DNA from: Pseudomonas sp. ANT_H4
GTDB lineage: Bacteria; Pseudomonadota; Gammaproteobacteria; Pseudomonadales; Pseudomonadaceae
Assembly (NCBI RefSeq): GCF_008369295.1
Contig: NZ_VOBG01000019.1
Span: 1 to 64,000, forward strand
Direction: 5' to 3'
Length of the DNA: 64,000 nucleotides
This document shows, piece after piece, positions 1 to 10,728 of this stretch. Positions within the stretch are counted from its first letter, which is position 1; every line of letters starts with the position of its first letter. Position numbers and translations under genes: made by a program. Under the pieces are notes generated by a model, which was given only the letters and a program-made list of their open reading frames with translations, was not told where the DNA came from and ran no database searches.

Positions 1-38
1 GGGGTTTCCCCATGTGAGAGTAGGTCATCGTCAAGATT
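1..38 (+). rRNA. 5S rRNA, 3' end (partial)
   Basis: The first 38 bases match the 3' third of a Pseudomonas 5S rRNA, including the conserved GGGGTTTCCCCATGTGAGAG segment. The rest of the rrn operon lies to the left of the window. The 3' end is approximate. A strong terminator follows directly, so birA is probably not cotranscribed with the rRNA. Confidence 0.85.
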
Positions 39-46
39 AAATTCCG

Positions 47-80
47 AAACCCCATTTGCGAAAGCAGATGGGGTTTTGTT
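47..80 (+). terminator. rrn operon terminator
   Basis: A GC-rich hairpin has arms AAACCCCATTTGC and GCAGATGGGGTTT, one G-T wobble and a GAAA tetraloop, and runs into a T-rich tract. It lies 9 bases after the 5S end, as expected for the intrinsic terminator of an rrn operon. Confidence 0.85.
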
Positions 81-202
81 TTGGGCGATGGAAAAGTATG
101 AGCGAGCGCCTGCCAGTCGCCTTCAATGCTAAAGTCCTGCCTTTCTATGCAATGGCCCTATGCATGGCTATCATGCGTGCCTCATTGTGAGGCGAGACTT
201 GC

Positions 203-1162
203 ATGCTGACGTTGTTGAAACTTCTAAAAGATGGCCGATTCCACTCCGGGGAAGCGCTTGGTGCAGCCTTGGGCGTCAGTCGCAGTGCTGTATGGAAGCA
301 GCTTCAGCATCTTGAGGCGGAGTTGAATCTGCCTATCCATAAAGTCCGTGGCAGGGGATATCAGTTGGCTGCGCCCCTGGCGTTGCTAAGCCATGACGAA
401 ATAGCTGCAAATGCGCCTTCTTCTACCTGGCCAGTCTATATATCCGACTCCATTGACTCTACCAATGCCGAAGCATTGCGTCTTATTGGTGGGGGGCAGG
501 TTGCGCCGTTTCTGGTGCTGTCGGAGCAGCAGACTGCTGGCAGGGGTAGGCGAGGGCGTAAGTGGGTAAGTCCTTTCGCTCAAAATATCTACTACAGCCT
601 CGTATTACGAATTGATGGGGGGTTGCGACAACTGGAGGGGCTTAGCCTGGTTGTCGGCCTGGCGGTCATGCAGGCCCTGCGGGAGGCCGGCGTGCGCAAT
701 GCAGGCTTGAAGTGGCCCAATGACGTCTTGGTGGGGCAGAAGAAGATTGCTGGCATCCTCCTGGAGTTGGTCGGAGACCCGGCAGATGTCTGCCACGTAG
801 TCCTTGGTGTGGGGATTAATGTGAATATGCAGAAAGCGCCTGAAGTCGATCAGCAATGGACTTCTGTGCAGTTGGAAACCGGTAGCGCCGTTGATCGTAA
901 CTATCTGGTAGCCCGCCTCGGCTTACAGTTACAAACCTACCTTGATCGTCATCAAGCGTCCGGCTTTTCCGCTATTCAAGGCGAATGGGAGCAGAACCAT
1001 CTATGGCAGGGGCGTTCCGTCTCGCTCATTGCCGGTGTGAATCAAGTCGAAGGGCTGGTGCTGGGTATCGATGGGCAGGGTGCGTTACGCTTGGGGGTGG
1101 ATGGTGTTGAAAAAATATACAGCGGTGGTGAGTTAAGCCTGAGGTTGCGTGATGATTCTTGA
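203..1162 (+). CDS. birA: Biotin--protein ligase / biotin operon repressor BirA
   Basis: A 319-residue bifunctional BirA. It makes biotinyl-AMP and transfers biotin to the AccB lysine; in its class the holo-protein also represses biotin genes. Residues 1-60 form the winged-helix DNA-binding domain (GVSRSAVWKQL at about 24-34), so this is the regulatory Group II type. The biotin/ATP loop GRGRRGRKW is at 113-121 and KWPNDV follows in the catalytic core. The ATG at 203 has a GAGG-type ribosome site about 12 bases upstream. It overlaps coaX by 11 bases. The neighbourhood (rrn, birA, coaX, tRNA cluster) is the usual one in Pseudomonas. Confidence 0.95.
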   Translation: MLTLLKLLKDGRFHSGEALGAALGVSRSAVWKQLQHLEAELNLPIHKVRGRGYQLAAPLALLSHDEIAANAPSSTWPVYISDSIDSTNAEALRLIGGGQVAPFLVLSEQQTAGRGRRGRKWVSPFAQNIYYSLVLRIDGGLRQLEGLSLVVGLAVMQALREAGVRNAGLKWPNDVLVGQKKIAGILLELVGDPADVCHVVLGVGINVNMQKAPEVDQQWTSVQLETGSAVDRNYLVARLGLQLQTYLDRHQASGFSAIQGEWEQNHLWQGRSVSLIAGVNQVEGLVLGIDGQGALRLGVDGVEKIYSGGELSLRLRDDS

Positions 1163-1901
1163 GCTCGACTGTGGGAATAGCTTTATCAAATGGCGAGTGC
1201 TTGAGTCAGGCAGGGCGTATGTTTTTGCCGAGGGGATCGTCGGCTCGGATATCGTGTTAATAGATAGTCTGTCAGCGCTTGCGGGCTTGGCGATAAAACA
1301 TTGTCGACTGGTGAGTGTTCGTGCTTCCGAGGAGACAAACAAGTTGGTTGCGGCCCTGGTAGATGCCTTTGGCATCACTGTGGTTTGTGCTACATCTGCG
1401 CGGCAGATGGCTGGGGTGCGTAATGGGTACGAAGACTTCGAGCGGCTAGGGCTTGATCGCTGGTTGGCTATGCTTGGCGGTTTTCAGTTGTCGCCGGGCT
1501 CGTGCCTTGTACTCGATTTTGGTACGGCGGCTACCTCCGACTTTATTGCTGCGGACGGTGAGCATCTCGGCGGGTTTATTTGTCCTGGTATGCCATTAAT
1601 GCGTAACCAGCTGCGAACGCATACTCGCAAAATACGCTACGACGATATTGCCGCCGAGCGTGCCCTTGAGCACCTGTCGCCAGGTCGTACGACCGTAGAG
1701 GCGGTGGAGCGCGGCTGTATGCTTATGTTGAGAGGGTTTGTTCTGACTCAGCTGGAGTTGGCCCAGCGTTACTGGGGTGACGAATTCACCGTATTCCTGA
1801 CGGGAGGGGATGCTGAGCTGATTGCTGATGCCGTGCCTCGAGCGAAACTCGTCCCTGATCTTGTTTTTGTTGGTTTGGCGATGGCGTGCCCCTTGTCCTG
1901 A
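1152..1901 (+). CDS. coaX: Type III pantothenate kinase
   Basis: A 249-residue CoaX that phosphorylates pantothenate with ATP, the first step of coenzyme A synthesis. It has the ASKHA fold. The phosphate-binding motif is at the N-terminus (ELDCGNSFIKW), the second at LDFGTAATSDFI and the third at LTGGDAELI. Type III kinases need a monovalent cation and are not feedback-inhibited by CoA, unlike CoaA. The ATG at 1152 is preferred over the GTG one codon upstream because it gives the family N-terminus MILELDCGN. The start lies inside the end of birA, which implies translational coupling. Confidence 0.95.
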   Translation: MILELDCGNSFIKWRVLESGRAYVFAEGIVGSDIVLIDSLSALAGLAIKHCRLVSVRASEETNKLVAALVDAFGITVVCATSARQMAGVRNGYEDFERLGLDRWLAMLGGFQLSPGSCLVLDFGTAATSDFIAADGEHLGGFICPGMPLMRNQLRTHTRKIRYDDIAAERALEHLSPGRTTVEAVERGCMLMLRGFVLTQLELAQRYWGDEFTVFLTGGDAELIADAVPRAKLVPDLVFVGLAMACPLS

Positions 1902-1908
1902 GGTTTTT

Positions 1909-2355
1909 ATGCGTTGGCTGTTTTTGCTTTTGCTGGTCCTTAATATCTTCTATTACATTTGGCATCAGCAGGAAGCGCCCCTGCGTGCCAAGGATGTTAC
2001 GCCCCTGGTTCTGTACCGAGGTTCTCAGCAGGATATCCAGTTATTGAGCGAGTCTGCTGATGCCGTGGTTCGACGGGACAGGGCAAAGGCCCCAGAGGTG
2101 CAGAGCAGTTGTCTCTATATTGGTGGTTTTGCTGATCAGAAGCAGGCGCGGTCTGTGGAACAGCGGCTTACCAGTCTGGACATCAAGGTAAAACTGCAGT
2201 CGCTGAGCGCTCCTGATGTTTCGGGATACTGGCTGAGAGTGGCACCTGAAAGCCGGCGTCTGGCCGATGATTTGCCCTTTGAAAACCTTGCTAACGAATT
2301 CAATGAGTTAAAACATAAAATAATGCCGTGCGAAGGCATTGCAACTGTTGAATAG
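1909..2355 (+). CDS. SPOR-domain-like membrane-anchored protein
   Basis: A 148-residue protein with one N-terminal hydrophobic segment (residues 2-17), then a low-complexity linker. The C-terminal part (about residues 65-130) resembles a SPOR fold: CLYIGGFADQKQARSVEQRL reads as the first beta-alpha unit and GYWLRVAP as a later strand. SPOR domains bind denuded glycan strands at division septa, so an inner-membrane protein facing the periplasm is likely. The role is inferred only. The ATG at 1909 lies 8 bases after the coaX stop and opens with a proper membrane anchor; an upstream in-frame ATG at 1822 would lie inside coaX. In Pseudomonas such a gene usually follows coaX. Confidence 0.8.
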   Translation: MRWLFLLLLVLNIFYYIWHQQEAPLRAKDVTPLVLYRGSQQDIQLLSESADAVVRRDRAKAPEVQSSCLYIGGFADQKQARSVEQRLTSLDIKVKLQSLSAPDVSGYWLRVAPESRRLADDLPFENLANEFNELKHKIMPCEGIATVE

Positions 2356-2457
2356 TTTGCATAGAATGGCGCCCGCTTCGCAGTGATGACCTCTTGAGGG
2401 AAACGGTGTGATGCGAGAGTCAACGCAGCTAACCTCATATTTTTAATGAGAAAATGC

Positions 2458-2485
2458 TTGACAGAAGGCTGGCATGATATAGAAT
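2458..2485 (+). promoter_or_regulatory. sigma70 promoter of the tRNA-Tyr-Gly-Thr cluster
   Basis: TTGACA at 2458-2463 and TAGAAT at 2480-2485 are separated by 16 bases. The tRNA-Tyr gene starts 14 bases after the -10 box. The perfect -35 fits a strongly expressed stable-RNA unit. A GC-rich stretch (CCGGCTCG) after the -10 box could be a stringent discriminator. Confidence 0.75.
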
Positions 2486-2498
2486 GCCGGCTCGCTTA

Positions 2499-2583
<85 letters not shown>

Positions 2584-2606
2584 TTTTAGCGTGAGCTGCA
2601 AGCTCT

Positions 2607-2680
<74 letters not shown>

Positions 2681-2706
2681 AGTTTGCAGGTTGTGCATAG
2701 TGTTTT

Positions 2707-2782
2707 GCTCTTGTAGCTCAGTTGGTAGAGCACACCCTTGGTAAGGGTGAGGTCAGCGGTTCGAATCCGCTCAAGAGCTCCA
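2707..2782 (+). tRNA. tRNA-Thr (anticodon GGT)
   Basis: A 76-base tRNA. The acceptor stem GCTCTTG pairs with CAAGAGC, and CCA is encoded. The anticodon loop TTGGTAA reads GGT. It is followed by an intrinsic terminator rather than by a tuf gene. Confidence 0.97.
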
Positions 2783-2790
2783 TATAACAA

Positions 2791-2820
2791 GGCAGATATG
2801 AGAATATCTGCCTTTGTTTT
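2791..2820 (+). terminator. Terminator after tRNA-Thr
   Basis: A perfect 9-bp hairpin (GGCAGATAT, loop GAGA, ATATCTGCC) is followed by TTTGTTTT. It closes the Tyr-Gly-Thr unit before a new promoter upstream of tRNA-Trp. Confidence 0.85.
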
Positions 2821-2896
2821 AACGGCTGCCTCTGATTGATTCTCCCCTCTTTTGTGATTTTGTTTGGGTGGGGTCCAAGTCTGCAGGGGTTTGTTG

Positions 2897-2925
2897 TTGT
2901 AAAGTCTTTTTCAGATCGGCATAAT
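2897..2925 (+). promoter_or_regulatory. Promoter of tRNA-Trp-secE-nusG
   Basis: TTGTAA at 2897-2902 and CATAAT at 2920-2925 are separated by 17 bases. The tRNA-Trp gene starts 20 bases after the -10 box. No terminator is visible between tRNA-Trp and secE, so a tRNA-mRNA cotranscript is likely. Confidence 0.65.
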
Positions 2926-2945
2926 TGTCGGCCTGATTTTGTTTT

Positions 2946-3021
2946 AGGTCAGTAGCTCAATTGGCAGAGCGACGGTCTCCAAAACCGTAGGTTGGGGGTT
3001 CGATTCCCTCCTGACCTGCCA
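2946..3021 (+). tRNA. tRNA-Trp (anticodon CCA)
   Basis: A 76-base tRNA. The acceptor stem AGGTCAG pairs with CTGACCT, the discriminator is G and CCA is encoded. The anticodon loop TCTCCAAAA contains CCA. It lies 45 bases upstream of secE, the usual position in gammaproteobacteria. Confidence 0.97.
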
Positions 3022-3066
3022 GATTCACTTGGTGTGTCTGGCTTTCTTTTCACAGGATCTTCATAG

Positions 3067-3435
3067 ATGACTCCTAAGGCTGAAGCTCAAGGCTCTCGCT
3101 TCGATCTGCTCAAGTGGCTTGTAGTAGTCGCTGTTGTGGTCGTAGGCGTTGTCGGCAACCAGTACTACTCTGCGTCGCCGATCCTGTACCGCGTCCTCGC
3201 ATTGCTCGCCCTTGCTGCTGTTGCTGCCTTTGTTGGCCTACAGACTGCTAAAGGCAAGTCTTTTGCGGTCCTGGTAAAGGAAGCTCGTACCGAGATCCGT
3301 AAAGTCGTTTGGCCGACTCGCCAAGAAACCACACAGACCACGTTGATTGTGGTAGCTGTTGTTCTGGTTATGGCGTTGCTGTTGTGGGGGCTTGATTCCC
3401 TGCTCGGCTGGCTTGTTTCCTTGATTGTTGGCTAA
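3067..3435 (+). CDS. secE: Preprotein translocase subunit SecE
   Basis: A 122-residue inner-membrane subunit of the SecYEG channel. It has the three-helix gammaproteobacterial form: helices near residues 14-31, 36-55 and 92-117. The conserved amphipathic segment ahead of the last helix (EARTEIRKVVWPTRQETTQT) is clear. SecE clamps SecY; its partner secY is at 28841 in this window. It lies 9 bases upstream of nusG in the classic secE-nusG pair. Confidence 0.96.
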   Translation: MTPKAEAQGSRFDLLKWLVVVAVVVVGVVGNQYYSASPILYRVLALLALAAVAAFVGLQTAKGKSFAVLVKEARTEIRKVVWPTRQETTQTTLIVVAVVLVMALLLWGLDSLLGWLVSLIVG

Positions 3436-3444
3436 GGGTGTCCC

Positions 3445-3978
3445 GTGGCTAAGCGTTGGTACGTTGTGCATGCTTACTCGGGTTACGAGAAGCATGTCAT
3501 GCGCTCTTTGCTAGAGCGCATAAAGTTTGCAGGCATGGAAGACGGCTTCGGCGAAATTCTGGTTCCCACTGAAGAAGTGGTTGAAATGCGTAATGGCCAG
3601 AAACGTAAAAGCGAGCGCAAGTTCTTCCCTGGCTACGTTCTGGTTCAAATGGACATGAATGAGGGTACTTGGCACTTGGTCAAGGACACTCCTCGCGTCA
3701 TGGGCTTTATCGGTGGTACCGCTGATAAGCCTGCTGCGATTACCGACAAAGAGGCAGAGTCGATTCTGCGTCGTGTTGCTGATGGTAGCGACAAGCCCAA
3801 GCCGAAGACATTGTTCGAGCCGGGTGAGATTGTTCGTGTTACTGATGGTCCGTTTGCAGATTTTAACGGCACTGTCGAAGAAGTTAACTACGAAAAGAGC
3901 CGAATCCAAGTGGCAGTGCTCATTTTCGGTCGCTCTACTCCGGTAGAGCTAGAGTTCAGCCAGGTCGAAAAAGTCTAG
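3445..3978 (+). CDS. nusG: Transcription termination/antitermination factor NusG
   Basis: A 177-residue NusG with the N-terminal NGN domain that sits on the RNA polymerase clamp (MAKRWYVVHAYSGYEKHV) and a C-terminal KOW domain (GEIVRVTDGPFADFNGTVEEV) that binds S10/NusE or Rho. It suppresses pausing and couples transcription to translation or to Rho. The start codon is GTG. An intrinsic terminator follows. Confidence 0.97.
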   Translation: MAKRWYVVHAYSGYEKHVMRSLLERIKFAGMEDGFGEILVPTEEVVEMRNGQKRKSERKFFPGYVLVQMDMNEGTWHLVKDTPRVMGFIGGTADKPAAITDKEAESILRRVADGSDKPKPKTLFEPGEIVRVTDGPFADFNGTVEEVNYEKSRIQVAVLIFGRSTPVELEFSQVEKV

Positions 3979-3993
3979 CTGAGCAAGCATCCC

Positions 3994-4023
3994 AACCCCG
4001 CAGCCTTAGGCTGTGGGGTTTTG
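3994..4023 (+). terminator. Terminator after nusG
   Basis: The hairpin AACCCCGCAGCC / GGCTGTGGGGTT with a TTA loop runs directly into a T tract. It separates secE-nusG from the L11-L1 genes. Confidence 0.85.
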
Positions 4024-4095
4024 TCGTCACTGGGATAAACGCGCAAGTAACCGGGGAGCCTTTCGAGGCGTTTGAACCCGTAATTGGAGTGCCTC
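4024..4095 (+). promoter_or_regulatory. rplK leader, likely L1 autoregulatory target
   Basis: This 72-base leader holds a short stem-loop region around GGGGAGCCTTTCGAGG and GAACCCGT just before the rplK ribosome site. In E. coli, L1 binds a 23S-like structure at this place and represses translation of the L11-L1 pair. The structural match here was judged by eye only. No clear -35/-10 pair was identified. Confidence 0.4.
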
Positions 4096-4527
4096 ATGGC
4101 CAAGAAGATTACCGCTTACATCAAGCTGCAAGTGAAGGCCGCTCAGGCCAATCCAAGCCCACCCGTCGGTCCAGCTCTGGGTCAGCACGGCGTGAATATC
4201 ATGGAATTCTGCAAGGCCTTCAACGCCCGTACTCAGGGTATTGAGCCAGGTCTGCCGACTCCAGTGATCATTACTGTATACAGCGACCGTAGCTTCACTT
4301 TCGAAACTAAGTCGACCCCGGCTTCGGTTTTGTTGAAGAAAGCTGCTGGTCTGACTAGCGGTTCCGCTCGTCCAAACACCGTTAAGGTTGGCACCGTGAC
4401 CCGTGCTCAGCTGGAAGAAATCGCGAAAACCAAAAACGCGGATCTGACTGCAGCTGATATGGATGCAGCCGTGCGTACCATCGCCGGTTCTGCTCGTAGC
4501 ATGGGCCTTAACGTGGAGGGTGTGTAA
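4096..4527 (+). CDS. rplK: 50S ribosomal protein L11
   Basis: 143 residues. L11 binds the GTPase-associated centre of 23S rRNA (helices 43/44) with L10 and contacts EF-G and RelA. The proline-rich N-terminal signature PSPPVGPALGQHGVNIMEFC is present. The ATG at 4096 gives the family start MAKKITAYIK; an in-frame ATG four codons upstream has no support. Its stop codon overlaps the rplA start by one base (TAATG). Confidence 0.97.
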   Translation: MAKKITAYIKLQVKAAQANPSPPVGPALGQHGVNIMEFCKAFNARTQGIEPGLPTPVIITVYSDRSFTFETKSTPASVLLKKAAGLTSGSARPNTVKVGTVTRAQLEEIAKTKNADLTAADMDAAVRTIAGSARSMGLNVEGV

Positions 4528-5222
4528 TGGCTAAGCTGACCAAGCGCCAAAAGGCTATCGCCGGCAAAATCGAAGCAGGCAAGGCCTACAACTTTGTAGA
4601 TGCTGCTGCACTGCTGACCGAGCTGTCGACTGTCAAGTTCAGCGAGTCTGTTGACATTGCTGTGAACTTGGGTGTAGACCCGCGTAAATCCGACCAGGTC
4701 GTTCGTAGCGCAACTGTGCTGCCACACGGCACTGGCAAGACTGTACGTGTTGCTGTCTTCACCCAAGGCCCTGCAGCTGAAGCTGCTCTGGCTGCCGGCG
4801 CTGACCGTGTAGGTATGGATGACCTGGCTGCCGAAATGAAAGCCGGCAACCTGAACTTTGATGTAGTTATCGCATCCCCGGATGCAATGCGCGTTGTGGG
4901 TCAGTTGGGTCAGATCCTGGGCCCACGTGGCCTGATGCCTAACCCTAAAGTCGGCACCGTAACTCCAGACGTAGCTACCGCGGTTAAAAACGCCAAGGCT
5001 GGTCAGGTTCGTTATCGCACCGACAAAAACGGCATCATTCACACCTCCGTTGGCAAAGTCGGCTTCGACGCCGTCAAGCTGAAGGAAAACGTTGAAGCCC
5101 TGATCGCTGATCTGAAGCGTATCAAGCCAGCTTCCTCGAAAGGTATCTACGTCAAGCGCGTTACCCTGAGCACCACCATGGGCCCAGGTCTGGTCATCGA
5201 CCAAGGCTCGCTGGACGTATAA
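4527..5222 (+). CDS. rplA: 50S ribosomal protein L1
   Basis: 231 residues. L1 forms the mobile L1 stalk that guides deacylated tRNA out of the E site, and it represses its own operon by binding the leader mRNA. The conserved core GPRGLMPNPKVGTVT is visible. Translation is coupled to rplK through a one-base overlap. Confidence 0.97.
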   Translation: MAKLTKRQKAIAGKIEAGKAYNFVDAAALLTELSTVKFSESVDIAVNLGVDPRKSDQVVRSATVLPHGTGKTVRVAVFTQGPAAEAALAAGADRVGMDDLAAEMKAGNLNFDVVIASPDAMRVVGQLGQILGPRGLMPNPKVGTVTPDVATAVKNAKAGQVRYRTDKNGIIHTSVGKVGFDAVKLKENVEALIADLKRIKPASSKGIYVKRVTLSTTMGPGLVIDQGSLDV

Positions 5223-5420
5223 GACATAAACTGGCGCAAGCAATTGCGGCAGTTGAAAAATTGGGGTCCCTGCCTGGCGGGGGCTATCCAAGACCGTAGG
5301 CGGCGCAAGTCTTAAACCTCAAGCCTACGCAGATGGTGCTCCCGGTTCCTTACCGAATCAGACACCAAAACGACATCCGGCTTCGGTTGGATGAAACGGT
5401 AACAAGCAGGAGTTTTTCCC
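5223..5420 (+). promoter_or_regulatory. rplJ leader (L10 autoregulatory mRNA structure)
   Basis: A 198-base untranslated leader precedes rplJ. It contains several short complementary segments, including GCCTGGCGGGGGC, the pair CGTAGGC/GCCTACG, and a hairpin region CATCCGGCTTCGGTTGGATG near 5374-5393. In gammaproteobacteria the L10(L12)4 complex binds such a leader and represses rplJ-rplL translation. A promoter for rplJ may also lie here, but I could not pick a convincing one. Confidence 0.6.
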
Positions 5421-5921
5421 GTGGCAATTAAACTTGAAGACAAGAAGGCCATCGTCGCTGAAGTCAACAAGGCTGCCAAAGTTGCCCTGTCCGCTGTCGT
5501 GGTTGATGCCCGCGGTGTGACAGTAGGCGCTATGACCGGACTCCGTAAAGAGGCTCGTGAAGCTGGCGTTTACGTACGTGTTGTACGTAACACCCTGCTC
5601 AAGCGCGCTGTTGCCGACACTCAATACAGTGTTCTCAACGACGTGTTCACCGGCCCGACCTTGATTGCATTCTCCAACGAACATCCAGGTGCTGCTGCCC
5701 GTTTGTTCAAAGAGTTCGCAAAAGGTCAGGACAAGTTCGAGATCAAGGCAGCTGCGTTCGAGGGTAACTACCTCGCAGCTAATCAGATCGACGTACTGGC
5801 AAGCCTGCCGACCCGTGACGAAGCCATTTCCCAGCTGATGAGCGTGATTCAAGGCGCAACCAGCAAATTGGCTCGTACTCTGGCGGCTCTTCGCGACCAG
5901 AAAGAAGCTGTTGCAGCTTAA
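5421..5921 (+). CDS. rplJ: 50S ribosomal protein L10
   Basis: 166 residues. L10 anchors the L7/L12 dimers to the ribosomal stalk base. The N-terminal domain binds rRNA with L11 (MAIKLEDKKAIVAEVNKAA). The C-terminal helix from about residue 135 carries the L12 docking sites. The start is GTG at 5421 with AGGAG about 8 bases upstream. Confidence 0.97.
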   Translation: MAIKLEDKKAIVAEVNKAAKVALSAVVVDARGVTVGAMTGLRKEAREAGVYVRVVRNTLLKRAVADTQYSVLNDVFTGPTLIAFSNEHPGAAARLFKEFAKGQDKFEIKAAAFEGNYLAANQIDVLASLPTRDEAISQLMSVIQGATSKLARTLAALRDQKEAVAA

Positions 5922-6001
5922 GGCTGAGCAACTCCTTTTTACGTTTATTGTTTATTTCGATGGCCGCGTAGGCCGTCACCCCAATACAGGAATTTATAGT
6001 C

Positions 6002-6370
6002 ATGTCTCTGACTAACGACCAAATCATCGAAGCAATCGGCGAAAAATCCGTTCTGGAAATCGTTGAACTGATCAAGGCAATGGAAGAGAAGTTCGGCGTT
6101 TCTGCTGCCGCTGCTTCTGCTGGTCCTGCTGCTGCCGCTGCTGTCGTTGAAGAACAAACTGAATTCAACGTTGTTCTGCTTGAAGCTGGCGACAAGAAAG
6201 TTAACGTGATCAAGGCTGTACGTGAGCTGACCGGTCTGGGCCTGAAAGAAGCCAAGGCTGTAGTTGATAGCGGTGCTGGTTCCGTGGTTCTGGAAGCTGT
6301 GTCGGCTGACGCTGCTGCTAAAGCCAAGGCTACCTTGGAAGAAGCAGGCGCTAAAGTCGAGCTGAAGTAA
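6002..6370 (+). CDS. rplL: 50S ribosomal protein L7/L12
   Basis: 122 residues. This is the multi-copy stalk protein that recruits and activates translational GTPases. It has an N-terminal dimerisation domain, an alanine-rich hinge (SAAAASAGPAAAAAVVEEQ, about residues 34-52) and a globular C-terminal domain with VKVIKAVRELTGLGLKEAK-type factor-binding helices. A hairpin attenuator follows before rpoB. Confidence 0.97.
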   Translation: MSLTNDQIIEAIGEKSVLEIVELIKAMEEKFGVSAAAASAGPAAAAAVVEEQTEFNVVLLEAGDKKVNVIKAVRELTGLGLKEAKAVVDSGAGSVVLEAVSADAAAKAKATLEEAGAKVELK

Positions 6371-6416
6371 GCATCGACCTTGCGTCTCCAGCCCAAGCGT
6401 TAAGCTGAAGGCTGAT

Positions 6417-6445
6417 GGCTGGTGGCTCTTGCCACCGGCCTTTTT
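6417..6445 (+). terminator. rplL-rpoB attenuator hairpin
   Basis: GGCTGGTGGC, loop TCTT, GCCACCGGCC and five Ts form an intrinsic-terminator structure inside the operon. In E. coli a partial terminator at this place lowers rpoBC transcription relative to rplJL. The same role is inferred here because rpoB follows in the same direction without an obvious strong promoter. Confidence 0.8.
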
Positions 6446-6590
6446 CCGTTATTGGCAATCGACTCGGTCGTCGCCTATAGCGCGCTGTAACCACCCGATG
6501 GGGTGGCGCAAACCATGGGGTTTGCACGATTTTCTGGCTGCTCCCGTCGGGAGGGGCCAAACAAGCAGGTGACCAAGCTGGGGAACGCTG

Positions 6591-10664
<4,074 letters not shown>

Positions 10665-10728
10665 CACGTGACGCGAATCGAGAGCGGGGCTGTTTAGCCC
10701 GCTCTCTGCTCCGCCAGGAGGAAAGGCC

